Source: Streptomyces iconiensis
Lineage (GTDB): Bacteria; Actinomycetota; Actinomycetes; Streptomycetales; Streptomycetaceae
Reading direction: 5' to 3'
Assembly (NCBI RefSeq): GCF_028657195.3
Contig: NZ_JANCPR020000034.1
Location: forward strand, 1 to 64,000
Length of the DNA stretch: 64,000 bases
This document shows positions 16,444 through 25,282 of this stretch, piece by piece. The notes beneath the pieces are model-generated. The model worked only from the letters and a program-made list of their open reading frames with translations, had not been told where the DNA came from and did no database searches. The stretch's first letter is position 1. Each line of letters begins with the position of its first letter. Both the position numbers and the translations under genes were made by a program.

Positions 16444-16752
16444 GTGACGACCGCCAGTTCCAAGGTTGCCATCAAGCCGCTTGAGGACCGCATCGTGGTC
16501 CAGCCGCTCGAAGCAGAAGAGACCACGGCTTCCGGCCTGGTCATTCCGGACACCGCCAAGGAGAAGCCCCAGGAGGGCACAGTCCTGGCCGTGGGCCCGG
16601 GCCGCTTCGAGGACGGTAACCGACTGCCGCTCGACGTCTCCGTCGGCGACATCGTGCTGTACAGCAAGTACGGCGGCACCGAAGTGAAGTACAACGGCGA
16701 GGACTACCTCGTCCTCTCGGCCCGCGACGTTCTCGCGATCGTCGAGAAGTAG
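16444..16752 (+). CDS. groES: GroES co-chaperonin
   Basis: A 102-residue 10-kDa chaperonin that caps GroEL. The start is GTG 16444, preceded by GGGGGAGG; the longer frame back to 16327 covers the CIRCE leader and is not coding. Typical motifs are KPLEDRIVVQ, TASGLVIPDTAKEKPQEG, VGPGR and the mobile-loop and C-terminal segments through YLVLSARDVLAIV. It is the first gene of the heat-shock operon with groEL1 106 bases downstream. Confidence 0.97.
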   Translation: MTTASSKVAIKPLEDRIVVQPLEAEETTASGLVIPDTAKEKPQEGTVLAVGPGRFEDGNRLPLDVSVGDIVLYSKYGGTEVKYNGEDYLVLSARDVLAIVEK

Positions 16753-16774
16753 TCAGCAGTCAGACTGCAGTGAA

Positions 16775-16823
16775 CCGCGCCCTGGTGCCCGCTCCCTATG
16801 AGGTAGCAGGGGCCAGGGCGCGG
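16775..16823 (+). promoter_or_regulatory. Strong hairpin between groES and groEL1
   Basis: CCGCGCCCTGG (16775-16785) pairs perfectly with CCAGGGCGCGG (16813-16823), with extra pairing inside the 27-base loop. No T-run follows, so it is more likely an RNA-processing or stability element, or a partial attenuator that sets the groES:groEL ratio, than a full terminator. Heat-shock groESL transcripts in other bacteria are known to be processed between the two genes. Confidence 0.7.
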
Positions 16824-16858
16824 CTCGTGCGAGACGTGTGAGAGGACAGAACGCTCCC

Positions 16859-18484
16859 ATGGCGAAGATCCTGAAGTTCGACGAGGACGCCCGCCGCGCC
16901 CTCGAACGCGGTGTCAACAGCCTCGCCGACACCGTGAAGGTGACCATCGGCCCCCGTGGCCGGAACGTCGTCATCGACAAGAAGTTCGGCGCCCCGACCA
17001 TCACCAACGACGGTGTCACCATCGCGCGTGAGGTCGAGGTCGAGGACCCCTACGAGAACATGGGCGCCCAGCTCCTGAAGGAGGTGGCGACCAAGACCAA
17101 CGACATCGCTGGTGACGGCACCACCACCGCCACGGTGCTGGCCCAGGCGCTGGTCCGCGAGGGCCTGCGCAACGTGGCCGCCGGCGCCTCGCCCGCCGCC
17201 CTGAAGAAGGGCATCGACGCGGCCGTCGCCGCCGTCTCGGCCGAGCTGATCGCGACCGCGCGTCCGATCGACTCCAAGGAGGACATCGCCTCCGTCGCCG
17301 GGCTGTCCGCGCAGGACAAGCAGGTCGGCGACCTGATCGCCGAGGCGATGGACAAGGTCGGCAAGGACGGCGTCATCACCGTCGAGGAGTCCCAGACCTT
17401 CGGCCTGGAGCTGGACTTCACCGAGGGCATGGCCTTCGACAAGGGCTACCTCTCGCCGTACTTCGTCACCGACCAGGAGCGTATGGAGGCCGTCCTCGAC
17501 GACCCGTACATCCTGATCCACCAGGGCAAGATCAGCTCCATCCAGGACATGCTGCCGCTGCTGGAGAAGATCATGCAGTCCGGTGGCTCCAAGCCGCTGC
17601 TGATCATCGCCGAGGACGTGGAGGGCGAGGCGCTCTCGACCCTCGTCGTCAACAAGATCCGCGGCACCTTCAACGCCGTCGCCGTCAAGGCGCCCGGCTT
17701 CGGCGACCGCCGCAAGGCGATGCTCGGCGACATGGCGACCCTCACCGGTGCCACGGTCATCGCCGAGGAGGTCGGCCTCAAGCTCGACCAGGCCGGTCTG
17801 GACGTGCTGGGTTCGGCCCGCCGCGTCACCATCACCAAGGACGACACCACGGTCGTCGACGGTGCGGGCAAGTCCGAGGACGTTCGCGGCCGGGTCGCCC
17901 AGATCAAGGCCGAGATCGAGACCACGGACTCCGACTGGGACCGCGAGAAGCTCCAGGAGCGTCTGGCGAAGCTCGCGGGCGGCGTCTGCGTCATCCGTGT
18001 CGGTGCGGCCACCGAGGTGGAGCTGAAGGAGAAGAAGCACCGCCTGGAGGACGCGATCTCCGCGACCCGCGCGGCCGTCGAGGAGGGCATCGTCTCCGGC
18101 GGTGGCTCCGCGCTCGTCCACGCGGCCAAGGTGCTGGAAGACAGCCTCGGCAAGGAGGGTGACGAGGCCACTGGTGTCGCCGTCGTCCGCCGCGCCGTCG
18201 TCGAGCCGCTGCGCTGGATCGCCGAGAACGCGGGCCTTGAGGGCTACGTCATCACCTCCAAGGTCTCCGAGCTTGAGGCCGGTCAGGGCTTCAACGCTTC
18301 GACCAGCGAGTACGGCGACCTCGTCAAGGCCGGCGTCATCGACCCGGTCAAGGTGACCCGCTCCGCGCTGGAGAACGCCGCCTCCATCGCCTCGCTGCTG
18401 CTCACGACCGAGACCCTGGTCGTCGAGAAGCCTGCCGAGGAGGAGTCGGAGGCCGGTGGCCACGGCCACGGCCACTCCCACTGA
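16859..18484 (+). CDS. groEL1: Chaperonin GroEL1 with a His-rich tail
   Basis: A 541-residue 60-kDa chaperonin that refolds proteins with GroES. All hallmarks are intact: TIGPRGRNVVIDKKFG near the N-terminus, the ATP-site GDGTTTATVLAQ, and the intermediate and apical domains. Instead of the Gly-Gly-Met repeats of standard GroEL it ends in GGHGHGHSH, which marks the actinobacterial GroEL1 type that is co-transcribed with groES; the GroEL2 paralogue would be elsewhere. ATG 16859 follows a GAGAGGAC ribosome site. Confidence 0.97.
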   Translation: MAKILKFDEDARRALERGVNSLADTVKVTIGPRGRNVVIDKKFGAPTITNDGVTIAREVEVEDPYENMGAQLLKEVATKTNDIAGDGTTTATVLAQALVREGLRNVAAGASPAALKKGIDAAVAAVSAELIATARPIDSKEDIASVAGLSAQDKQVGDLIAEAMDKVGKDGVITVEESQTFGLELDFTEGMAFDKGYLSPYFVTDQERMEAVLDDPYILIHQGKISSIQDMLPLLEKIMQSGGSKPLLIIAEDVEGEALSTLVVNKIRGTFNAVAVKAPGFGDRRKAMLGDMATLTGATVIAEEVGLKLDQAGLDVLGSARRVTITKDDTTVVDGAGKSEDVRGRVAQIKAEIETTDSDWDREKLQERLAKLAGGVCVIRVGAATEVELKEKKHRLEDAISATRAAVEEGIVSGGGSALVHAAKVLEDSLGKEGDEATGVAVVRRAVVEPLRWIAENAGLEGYVITSKVSELEAGQGFNASTSEYGDLVKAGVIDPVKVTRSALENAASIASLLLTTETLVVEKPAEEESEAGGHGHGHSH

Positions 18485-18498
18485 GGCATCCACTCCGC

Positions 18499-18540
18499 CG
18501 CCGGGCGCACCCCCAGAGCTTCACGGGGGTGCGCCCGGCG
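18499..18540 (+). terminator. Terminator of groES-groEL1
   Basis: A perfect 16-bp inverted repeat, CGCCGGGCGCACCCCC and its complement, with a 10-base loop, 14 bases after the groEL1 stop. No long T-run follows, which is usual for Streptomyces terminators. Confidence 0.88.
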
Positions 18541-18664
18541 CGTTGTGTCGTCCGGCCTCCTCTCCTGGCGAGCCGACCGCTCCCGGCAGGCCGACCCGAG
18601 CCGGCCTCGCTCGGCGGGCTCGGCGAGTCGGCCCGTACGCGCCCCGCTCCGTGAACGAACGGCC

Positions 18665-19438
18665 CTACTTCGGGCCGTACTTGCGCCCCGTCGTCGACGA
18701 GGCGTGGGCCAGCACGGAGCGCGGGATGAGCCGCGAGGCCCCCAGCAGTGCCTTGTAGCGCGGGTCGGGCACGCACAGCGTCTTCCCGCGCGCGAGGTCC
18801 TGCAGCGCCGTCTCCACGACGCGGTCGGCGTCGAGCCACATCCAGTCCGGGATGCTGCTCGCGTTCATCCCGGCCCTGTCGTGGAACTCGGTACGTACGA
18901 ACCCGGGGCACAGCACCATCAGCCGCACCCCGCTCCCCGCCATGTCCTTCGCGGCACCCTGCGTGAACTGTGTGACCCACGCCTTGGACGCGCCGTAGGT
19001 ACCGCGGGGGAAGAAGGCGGCGACGGAGGCGAGGTTGATGACCCCGCCACGGCCGCGCTCGCGCATGCTCTCCGCCGCGGCCGAGGTGAGCCGCAGGACG
19101 GCTTCGCAGTGCACCTTGAGCATGGTGAGTTCGTCGGAGACGGGCACCTCAAGGAACCGGCCCTTGTTGCCGAAGCCCGCGTTGTTCACCAGCAGGTCAA
19201 CGGAGTGTTCGCGGTCGCGCAGCCGGTCCTCGACCGCGGTGATGCCCTCTTCCGTCGCCAGGTCGGCCGTGAGGACGGCCGCCTCGACACCGTGCCGGTC
19301 GTGCAGTTCGGTCGCCTTCTGGCGCAGCCTTTCGGTGTCCCGTGCGACCAGCACGAGGTTGTACCCCCCGCTCGCCAGCCGCCGGGCGAAGGCGGCGCCG
19401 ATTCCTGCGGTGACTCCCGTGATCAGTGCAGTCGTCAT
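18665..19438 (-). CDS. Short-chain dehydrogenase/reductase
   Basis: A 257-residue classical SDR, NAD(P)-dependent, with Rossmann motif TGVTAGIG at residues 8-15 and an active site with Tyr and Lys in YGASKAW. The NNAG motif (VNNAGFG) is present. ATG 19438 is preferred; an upstream extension encodes Arg/Pro-rich sequence. It belongs to the DltE-like/YqjQ group of SDRs by appearance, with unknown substrate. It lies 122 bases downstream of the same-strand MOSC gene and faces groEL1 convergently. Confidence 0.9.
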   Translation of the reverse strand: MTTALITGVTAGIGAAFARRLASGGYNLVLVARDTERLRQKATELHDRHGVEAAVLTADLATEEGITAVEDRLRDREHSVDLLVNNAGFGNKGRFLEVPVSDELTMLKVHCEAVLRLTSAAAESMRERGRGGVINLASVAAFFPRGTYGASKAWVTQFTQGAAKDMAGSGVRLMVLCPGFVRTEFHDRAGMNASSIPDWMWLDADRVVETALQDLARGKTLCVPDPRYKALLGASRLIPRSVLAHASSTTGRKYGPK

Positions 19439-19560
19439 ACGGGGAACGCTATCCGGAGCACGCCTCCCGGCGGGGGCCGAGTCCACAGTGCGGGGCGATA
19501 CCGTTCGCCGGCCGAACTGCCCCTCAGAAAGCGGGCACCCGCGCCCCGTTCGCACGGTGT

Positions 19561-20232
19561 TCAGGCGGTCCGCTTGAGCGCCGTCTCCCGGGCCAGGGGG
19601 TCGAGCGCTTCCCCGGCGGCCAGGATGCGCGGCAGCAGGGCGGGTTCGGTGGTCAGGGAACGGAAGAGAAAGCTGACGGTCACCTCGTGCCCCGGCCGGT
19701 GCACGACCTCCACCGGATCGCCCGCGTGCACCTCACCCGGCTCGATCACCCGCAGATACGCGCCGGACCTGGCCCGCGCCATGAACCGCTTGATCCAGCC
19801 CCGCTCCTCCAGCCAGCCGGCGAACGTGCGGCAGGGGATCCGCATCGAACAGACCTCCAGCAGCGGCCCTGTGCCCTTGGCCCCGACCCGCCAGCGCTCA
19901 CCGATCAGCGCGTCGTCCACGGCGAAACCCGTGGTGGTGAGGTTCTCGCCGAACATGCCGTTGCTCAGCTCGCGCCCCAACTCCTCCTCCCACTGGTCGA
20001 GTTCCTCGCGTGCGAAGGCGTAGACCGCCTGCTCGTTCCCTCCGTGGTGGCGCAGATCGCCGATCGTGTCCCCGGCGAGCCCGCTGCCGCCGGTCCCACG
20101 GGGCCCCGGCGCCGCGACGACCACGCCGGCACCGGGCTCGACCGGACGCTTGTCGATACCGGTCAGATGTCCTGCCGCGTCGGTGTGCTCCGAGCGGTGC
20201 GGTTTGCCGAGATTCACAGAAAGCACATGCAT
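19561..20232 (-). CDS. MOSC-domain protein (YiiM-like)
   Basis: A 223-residue protein of the MOSC superfamily, in which members carry or transfer sulfur and often bind molybdenum cofactor. The GGNEQAVYAF strand and GMFGENLTT motif are typical of YiiM-like proteins, which reduce N-hydroxylated substrates with Moco. A cysteine and an arginine in VCSMRIPCRTF are candidate cofactor ligands. It is divergent from the LysR gene, 88 bases away, which may therefore regulate it. Confidence 0.85.
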   Translation of the reverse strand: MHVLSVNLGKPHRSEHTDAAGHLTGIDKRPVEPGAGVVVAAPGPRGTGGSGLAGDTIGDLRHHGGNEQAVYAFAREELDQWEEELGRELSNGMFGENLTTTGFAVDDALIGERWRVGAKGTGPLLEVCSMRIPCRTFAGWLEERGWIKRFMARARSGAYLRVIEPGEVHAGDPVEVVHRPGHEVTVSFLFRSLTTEPALLPRILAAGEALDPLARETALKRTA

Positions 20233-20320
20233 GATCCGAGCCTAGCCCGCATACCCCAAGGTGCTACGGCATTTTTTCCGCCCACCCCAAGGCTCCCTTA
20301 TGCGGAGGTAGGCTTCACGC

Positions 20321-21208
20321 ATGCTTGAGGCCCGTCATCTCCGCGTCCTGCGCGCCGTCTCCACCACAGGTTCCTTCTCGGCGGCGGCCCGTGAACTGGG
20401 CTGTACCCAGCCGGCGGTCAGCCAGCAGATGAAGGCACTGGAACAGTCGGCTGGAACCCCGCTCCTCGTCCGGGCCGGCCGCGAGATGCGGCTCACGGAG
20501 GCCGGGCAGGCCCTGGTCAGACATGCGGTGGGCATCCTGGCCGGGCTCACGGCCGCCGAGGAGGAGGTCGCGGCGCTCGCCGGGCTCCGGGCAGGCAGGG
20601 TGCGGCTGGTCTCGTTCCCGAGCGGCAGCTCCACCCTGGTCCCCACGGCCGTCGCCGCGATGCGCGCCGACCACCCGGGCACCCGCGTCTCCCTCGTCGA
20701 GGCCGAGCCACCGCGCTCGGTCGACATGCTCCGCGCCGGCGACTGCGAGATCGCCCTCGCGTTCCGCTACGAGCCCTCGCCCGAGTGGGACGACCTCGTC
20801 GTACGGCCGCTGCTGACCGACCGCCTGGTGGGCCTGGTCCCCGAGGGCCACGCCTTCGCCGACGCGGAAGAGGTCGGCATCGCGACGCTCGCCGAGGAGC
20901 CCTGGATCGCGGGATGCCCGCGCTGCCGGGGGCACTTGGTCGCGGTGTGCGAGGAGGCGGGCTTCACGCCGCGCATCGACTTCGCGACCGACGACTACCC
21001 CGCCGTCGTCGGCCTCGTGAGCGCCGGCCTGGGCGTCGCCGTACTGCCCGAGCTGGCGGTGGAGTCCGTCCGTACGAAGGGCGCACGCGCTGTGCGCGTC
21101 ACCCCTGCGGTGCGGCGCGAGGTGGTGGCGCTCACGCTGCCGGATCTGGAGCAGGTGCCCGCCGTCGGCGCGATGCTGGACCGGCTGGAGGCCGCCGCCC
21201 GACGCTGA
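20321..21208 (+). CDS. LysR-family transcriptional regulator
   Basis: A 295-residue LysR protein. The N-terminal winged helix-turn-helix spans about residues 1-60 (HLRVLRAVSTTGSFSAAA, then LGCTQPAVSQQMKALE), followed by the periplasmic-binding-like effector domain, which contains CPRCRGHLVAVC-type cysteines at about 205-212. ATG 20321 has a GGAGG at -20. Its divergent neighbour is the MOSC gene, so that gene is the likely target; the effector is unknown. The stop lies 69 bases from the convergent whiD. Confidence 0.93.
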   Translation: MLEARHLRVLRAVSTTGSFSAAARELGCTQPAVSQQMKALEQSAGTPLLVRAGREMRLTEAGQALVRHAVGILAGLTAAEEEVAALAGLRAGRVRLVSFPSGSSTLVPTAVAAMRADHPGTRVSLVEAEPPRSVDMLRAGDCEIALAFRYEPSPEWDDLVVRPLLTDRLVGLVPEGHAFADAEEVGIATLAEEPWIAGCPRCRGHLVAVCEEAGFTPRIDFATDDYPAVVGLVSAGLGVAVLPELAVESVRTKGARAVRVTPAVRREVVALTLPDLEQVPAVGAMLDRLEAAARR

Positions 21209-21277
21209 ACCACCGGCGCCCGGGCGGCGGGCCGCCTCCGCGCGTGAACGTTTTTTCTCGGTGCCGGCAGCCTGCGG

Positions 21278-21592
21278 CTAGCCCTCGGAGCGCGCGTGCA
21301 CCGACACCATCCGGTTCCTGGCACGCCCGAGCAGCTCTTCGCGTTCGTCCTCGGTCAGCCCGCCCCACACGCCGTAGGGCTCACGCACCTGGAGCGCGTG
21401 CGCCGCGCATTCAGCGCGCACGGGGCAGCGCATGCACACCTCTTTCGCGGATGCCTCCCGCGCGCTGCGCGCCGCGCCACGCTCCCCCTCGGGGTGGAAG
21501 AACAGTGAGCTGTCCACCCCACGGCAGGCGGCGACGAGCTGCCAGTCCCAAAGGTCTGCGTTCGGTCCGGGAAGACGGGAGAAGTCTGCCAT
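21278..21592 (-). CDS. whiD: WhiB-like iron-sulfur regulator WhiD
   Basis: A 104-residue Wbl protein required, in S. coelicolor, for the later stages of sporulation. The four [4Fe-4S] cysteines are present: C23 in AACRG and the cluster in VCMRCPVRAEC. The G(V/I)WGG turn (YGVWGGLTEDEREEL) is intact. The sequence from MADFSRLPGPNADLWDWQ onward matches my memory of S. coelicolor WhiD almost exactly, with a shorter C-terminal tail. The start is ATG 21592; the longer frame upstream is not coding. It lies back to back with bldM, as in S. coelicolor. Confidence 0.95.
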   Translation of the reverse strand: MADFSRLPGPNADLWDWQLVAACRGVDSSLFFHPEGERGAARSAREASAKEVCMRCPVRAECAAHALQVREPYGVWGGLTEDEREELLGRARNRMVSVHARSEG

Positions 21593-21804
21593 CGCGTATC
21601 TCCTCGGTTGTGAGGGGTGCCCGTGAGTCACTCGTCGGTAAATATGACTCTTTGCGAATCTAACCAGTGATCCAGAGAAACGGAAGGAATGGATGCAAAT
21701 AGGGCACTTCGGTAGGGATCTCTTTCCGGCTGTCCGGGGGTCGGGGATGGTGCTGATCTGTGTACGGCTGCTCACGTAGAGTGCTGGGAACGGCCCCGGA
21801 AATC

Positions 21805-21832
21805 CGTAACTCTTTCGGGTGACCGTCGTTGA
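21805..21832 (+). promoter_or_regulatory. Sigma-BldN-type promoter of bldM
   Basis: CGTAAC (21805-21810), 16 bases, then CGTTGA (21827-21832). These are the hexamers and spacing I recall for the sigma-BldN-dependent promoter of bldM in S. coelicolor, and the location, about 130 bases before the bldM ATG, fits. It places this gene under the BldN developmental cascade. The remainder of the 368-base whiD-bldM gap presumably holds the whiD promoters, which I could not define. Confidence 0.9.
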
Positions 21833-21960
21833 GAGAGCGAAAGCGGTTGACTTGAAACAAGCCAGGGCACTGGTGTCCGAGGCCGTCGACCGCGCAGGTG
21901 AAGATTCTGAAGAGCAGCCTGGAGGCTCAAGGTGATGCGCATCAGCAGCGGAGGGCGGTC

Positions 21961-22572
21961 ATGACATCCGTCCTCGTTTGCGACGACTCCCCGCTTGCCC
22001 GAGAGGCGCTACGCCGCGCGGTCGCGACCGTGCCCGGCGTTGAGCGTGTGACGACGGCGGCCAACGGCGAGGAAGTCCTCCGCCGCTGGGGCGCCGACCG
22101 ATCCGACCTGATCCTGATGGATGTCCGGATGCCGGGACTTGGGGGAGTGGAGACCGTACGACGGCTCCTGTCCGCCGACCCCGGCGCCCGCATCATCATG
22201 CTGACGGTGGCGGAGGACCTCGACGGCGTGGCACTGGCGGTAGCCGCCGGTGCCCGCGGATATCTGCACAAGGACGCGTCGCGCGCCGAGTTGCGCGCGA
22301 CCGTCACCCAGGCACTCGCCGACCCGACCTGGCGGCTCGCCCCACGGCGCCTCCGCTCGGCCGAGATGGGAGCTGCCCCCACGCTCACGGCGCGGGAGAT
22401 CCAAGTGCTGGAGGGCATGAGTCACGGCCGCTCCAACGCGGAGATCGGCCGTGAGCTCTTCCTCTCCGAAGACACGGTCAAGACCCATGCCAGGCGGCTG
22501 TTCAAGAAGCTCGGCGCATCGGACCGGGCGCACGCTGTGGCGCTCGGCTTCCGCTGGGGTCTCGTCCGCTAG
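21961..22572 (+). CDS. bldM: Developmental response regulator BldM
   Basis: A 203-residue NarL/FixJ-type regulator needed for aerial hyphae and spore formation. The receiver domain has the acidic pair D8-D9, D54 in LMDVRMPG and a lysine in LHKDA; the LuxR-type helix-turn-helix occupies about residues 135-203 (LTAREIQVLEGMSHG, SEDTVKTHARRLFKKLG). In S. coelicolor D54 is known not to be needed for function, and BldM acts as a homodimer or as a heterodimer with WhiI. The length is identical to the S. coelicolor protein. ATG 21961 is used; an upstream in-frame start at 21898 lacks support. Confidence 0.96.
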   Translation: MTSVLVCDDSPLAREALRRAVATVPGVERVTTAANGEEVLRRWGADRSDLILMDVRMPGLGGVETVRRLLSADPGARIIMLTVAEDLDGVALAVAAGARGYLHKDASRAELRATVTQALADPTWRLAPRRLRSAEMGAAPTLTAREIQVLEGMSHGRSNAEIGRELFLSEDTVKTHARRLFKKLGASDRAHAVALGFRWGLVR

Positions 22573-22873
22573 GTCCGACTGCTCGTAGGAACCGACAGCG
22601 CCGGACCGCCCCGGTCAACCGGCCCGCACGGCCCTACGGCGGCCTCGCCAGACGCCCGCCCGTCCGCATCGGTAGACGGGTGTGGCGGCGGGCCCGGCGC
22701 AGTAATTCGGCGCGTGCCGCATGCTTGGGAGTATGGAGTTCCTCGGGGACGGGTCGGTCGGGCGTGAGGGGAGGGCGCGGGACATGAGGGTCAGTGCGCC
22801 TGCGCATAACGCTTCGGCTCACATCTATGAGCGCGGTGCGGCGGACCGTGCGGCGTCGGTGCACCATGGACCG
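22573..22873. other. bldM-shbA intergenic region
   Basis: About 300 bases without a convincing gene. It holds a candidate hairpin at 22659-22680 (CCCGTC and GACGGG with partly paired flanks) that could end bldM transcription, and presumably the promoter of the sigma gene, which I could not identify. In-frame ATGs upstream of 22874 exist but have no ribosome site. Confidence 0.5.
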
Positions 22874-23500
22874 ATGCGCGATGACGAGAACGGCGAGTCA
22901 GGGGCACCACCCGCTGCCGTTTCCGGTCACGGGGACGTGGCCGCCGAGGTCAGCGCCCTCGTTCAGCGCGCTGTCGAGGGCGATGCGCAGGCCACCCACG
23001 ATCTGCTGGCACGTGTGCACCCGCTGGCGGTGCGCTACTGCCGTACGCGTCTGACCCGGCTTCCCGGAGACGCGCGTCACTTCGTCGACGACCTCGCACA
23101 GGAGGTCTGCATCGCGGTCCTCTGCGCGCTGCCGCGCTACCGGGACACGGGCAAGCCCTTCGAGGCGTTCGTCGTCGCCATCGCCCAGCACAAGGTCGCC
23201 GATCTTCAACGGGCCGCGATGCGTGGCCCCGGAAGCACGGCCGTGCCCTCGGACGAGATGCCCGAGCGGCCCGACGACTCCCTGGGCCCCGAGGAGCGGG
23301 CACTGCTCAGCAGCGACGCCGAGTGGGCCAAGAAACTCCTGGCCAATCTCCCGGAACACCAGAGGGAACTCGTTCTGCTGCGCGTAGCGGTGGGGCTGAC
23401 GGCCGAGGAGACCGGGCAAATGCTGGGAATGTCACCCGGCGCCGTGCGCGTTGCACAGCACAGAGCGCTGAGCAGGCTGCGGGCACTCGCCGAGCAGTGA
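22874..23500 (+). CDS. shbA: Group 4 (ECF) sigma factor of the ShbA type
   Basis: A 208-residue ECF sigma factor. Region 2 lies at about residues 30-100 (RYCRTRLTRL, FVDDLAQEVCIAVL, YRDTGKPFEAFVVAIAQHKVADL) and region 4 at about 150-205 (LPEHQRELVLLRV, LTAEETGQMLGMSPGAVRVAQHRALSRLR). The position between bldM and guaB matches the S. griseus/S. coelicolor gene for SigShbA, which directs transcription of the principal sigma gene hrdB, and the M. tuberculosis sigD locus. No anti-sigma gene is adjacent. ATG 22874 is the best start. Confidence 0.88.
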   Translation: MRDDENGESGAPPAAVSGHGDVAAEVSALVQRAVEGDAQATHDLLARVHPLAVRYCRTRLTRLPGDARHFVDDLAQEVCIAVLCALPRYRDTGKPFEAFVVAIAQHKVADLQRAAMRGPGSTAVPSDEMPERPDDSLGPEERALLSSDAEWAKKLLANLPEHQRELVLLRVAVGLTAEETGQMLGMSPGAVRVAQHRALSRLRALAEQ

Positions 23501-23594
23501 CAGGGCGGCTTCTCCCTCTCGGAGAGCGGGGCCGGGCACCCTCTCAGGCCCGTTAGCATGGACGTCCGGTCGGGGCAAGCATGGGAAAGGTGTC

Positions 23595-25109
23595 ATGACA
23601 GACAGGGTTGCTGATGTAGACGGAGTGCCCGCCAAATTCGCCACTCTTGGCCTGACATACGACGACGTGCTGCTGCTGCCGGGCGAGTCGGACATGACCC
23701 CCGAGGACATCGACACCAGTTCTCTCGTGTCCCGCAACGTCCGGGTGAACGTACCGCTGCTGTCCGCCGCCATGGACAAGGTCACCGAGGCGCGGATGGC
23801 CATCGCGATGGCCCGCCAGGGCGGTGTGGGCGTCCTGCACCGCAATCTCTCGATAGAGGACCAGGCCCGCCAGGTCGATCAGGTCAAGCGCTCCGAGTCC
23901 GGCATGGTCGCCGACCCGATCACCATCAGGCCCGACGCGACGCTGGAGGAGGCCGACGCACTCTGCGGCAGGTTCCGCATCAGCGGCGTCCCGGTGACCG
24001 ACGGCGCGGGCAAGCTGCTCGGCATCGTCACCAACCGCGACATGGCCTTCGAGCTGGACCGCAGCCGCCAGGTCCGCGATGTGATGACGCCGATGCCGCT
24101 GGTCACGGGCAAGGTCGGCATCTCGCGTGACGAGGCGATGGAGCTGCTGCGCCGCCACAAGATCGAGAAGCTTCCGCTGGTGGACCCCGCCGGCACGCTC
24201 AAGGGCCTCATCACCGTCAAGGACTTCGTGAAGGCCGAGCAGTATCCGCTCGCCTCCAAGGACTCCGAGGGCCGGCTCCTCGTCGGCGCCGCCGTCGGTG
24301 TCGCGGGTGACGCGTACGACAGGGCGCAGGCGCTGATCGAGGCGGGCGCCGACTTCGTCGTCGTCGACACGGCGCACGGCCACTCCCGGCTCGTCGGCGA
24401 CATGGTCGCCAAGATCAAGTCGAACTTCCCGCGCGTCGACGTCGTCGGCGGCAACATCGCCACACGCGACGGCGCCAAGTCCCTCATCGACGCCGGTGCC
24501 GACGGCGTCAAGGTCGGCGTGGGCCCCGGCTCCATCTGCACCACCCGCGTGGTCGCCGGCATCGGCGTACCCCAGGTGACCGCGATCTACGACGCGGCAC
24601 TCGCCGCGAAGGAGGCCGGGGTCCCGGTCATCGGTGACGGCGGTCTCCAGTACAGCGGCGACATCGCCAAGGCCATAGTCGCCGGCGCCGACACCGTGAT
24701 GCTCGGCAGCCTCCTGGCGGGCTGCGAGGAGTCGCCGGGCGAGCTGCTGTTCATCAACGGCAAGCAGTTCAAGTCCTACCGGGGCATGGGCTCGCTCGCC
24801 GCGATGCAGACGCGCGGCGGTGGCAAGTCGTACTCCAAGGACCGCTACTTCCAGGAGGGCGTCTCCGGGGACGACAAGCTCATCCCCGAGGGCGTGGAGG
24901 GCCAGGTCGCCTACCGCGGCCCCGTCTCCGCCGTCGTCCACCAGCTGATCGGCGGCCTGAAGCAGTCGATGTTCTACATCGGCGGACGCACCGTTCCCCA
25001 GATGAAGGAGAACGGCCGCTTCGTCCGCATCACCTCGGCGGGCCTCAAGGAGAGCCACCCGCACGACATCCAGATGACGACGGAGGCGCCGAACTACACG
25101 CGGCGCTGA
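23595..25109 (+). CDS. guaB2: Inosine-5'-monophosphate dehydrogenase
   Basis: Converts IMP to XMP with NAD+, the committed step of GMP synthesis. The 504-residue protein has the complete IMPDH barrel interrupted by two CBS domains (about 105-215). The catalytic cysteine is C315 in GPGSICTTR, and the RYFQEG flap motif is present. ATG 23595 starts just after a weak AAAGG site. It works with guaA at 44.8 kb and lies next to guaB3. Confidence 0.97.
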   Translation: MTDRVADVDGVPAKFATLGLTYDDVLLLPGESDMTPEDIDTSSLVSRNVRVNVPLLSAAMDKVTEARMAIAMARQGGVGVLHRNLSIEDQARQVDQVKRSESGMVADPITIRPDATLEEADALCGRFRISGVPVTDGAGKLLGIVTNRDMAFELDRSRQVRDVMTPMPLVTGKVGISRDEAMELLRRHKIEKLPLVDPAGTLKGLITVKDFVKAEQYPLASKDSEGRLLVGAAVGVAGDAYDRAQALIEAGADFVVVDTAHGHSRLVGDMVAKIKSNFPRVDVVGGNIATRDGAKSLIDAGADGVKVGVGPGSICTTRVVAGIGVPQVTAIYDAALAAKEAGVPVIGDGGLQYSGDIAKAIVAGADTVMLGSLLAGCEESPGELLFINGKQFKSYRGMGSLAAMQTRGGGKSYSKDRYFQEGVSGDDKLIPEGVEGQVAYRGPVSAVVHQLIGGLKQSMFYIGGRTVPQMKENGRFVRITSAGLKESHPHDIQMTTEAPNYTRR

Positions 25110-25198
25110 GCGGTGTCCGCCGGAGGCCCCGGACTGCACTGCACGCGGGCCTGAGCGGCGTCCGCCGGCGTCGAGGCGGATCGGGTACCAGCAGTTTT

Positions 25199-25232
25199 CC
25201 GAGCCCGTGGCCCTCCGTGGCCGCGGGCTCGG
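25199..25232 (+). terminator. Terminator downstream of guaB2
   Basis: CCGAGCCCGTGGCC (25199-25212) pairs with GGCCGCGGGCTCGG (25219-25232) through 14 positions with one G-T pair. It separates guaB2 from guaB3, so guaB3 probably has its own promoter immediately after it. Confidence 0.8.
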
Positions 25233-25282
25233 GCGTGTCAGCGATACTGGGTCGCGGCACACCAGAGTGAAGGGCTGTAAAC

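Noticed and set aside
16796..18493. A 565-codon open frame on the minus strand opposite groEL1.
   Set aside because: It is an antisense shadow of the high-GC codon pattern: rich in Asp/Gly/Leu/Val without domains, and the plus strand encodes a perfectly conserved GroEL.
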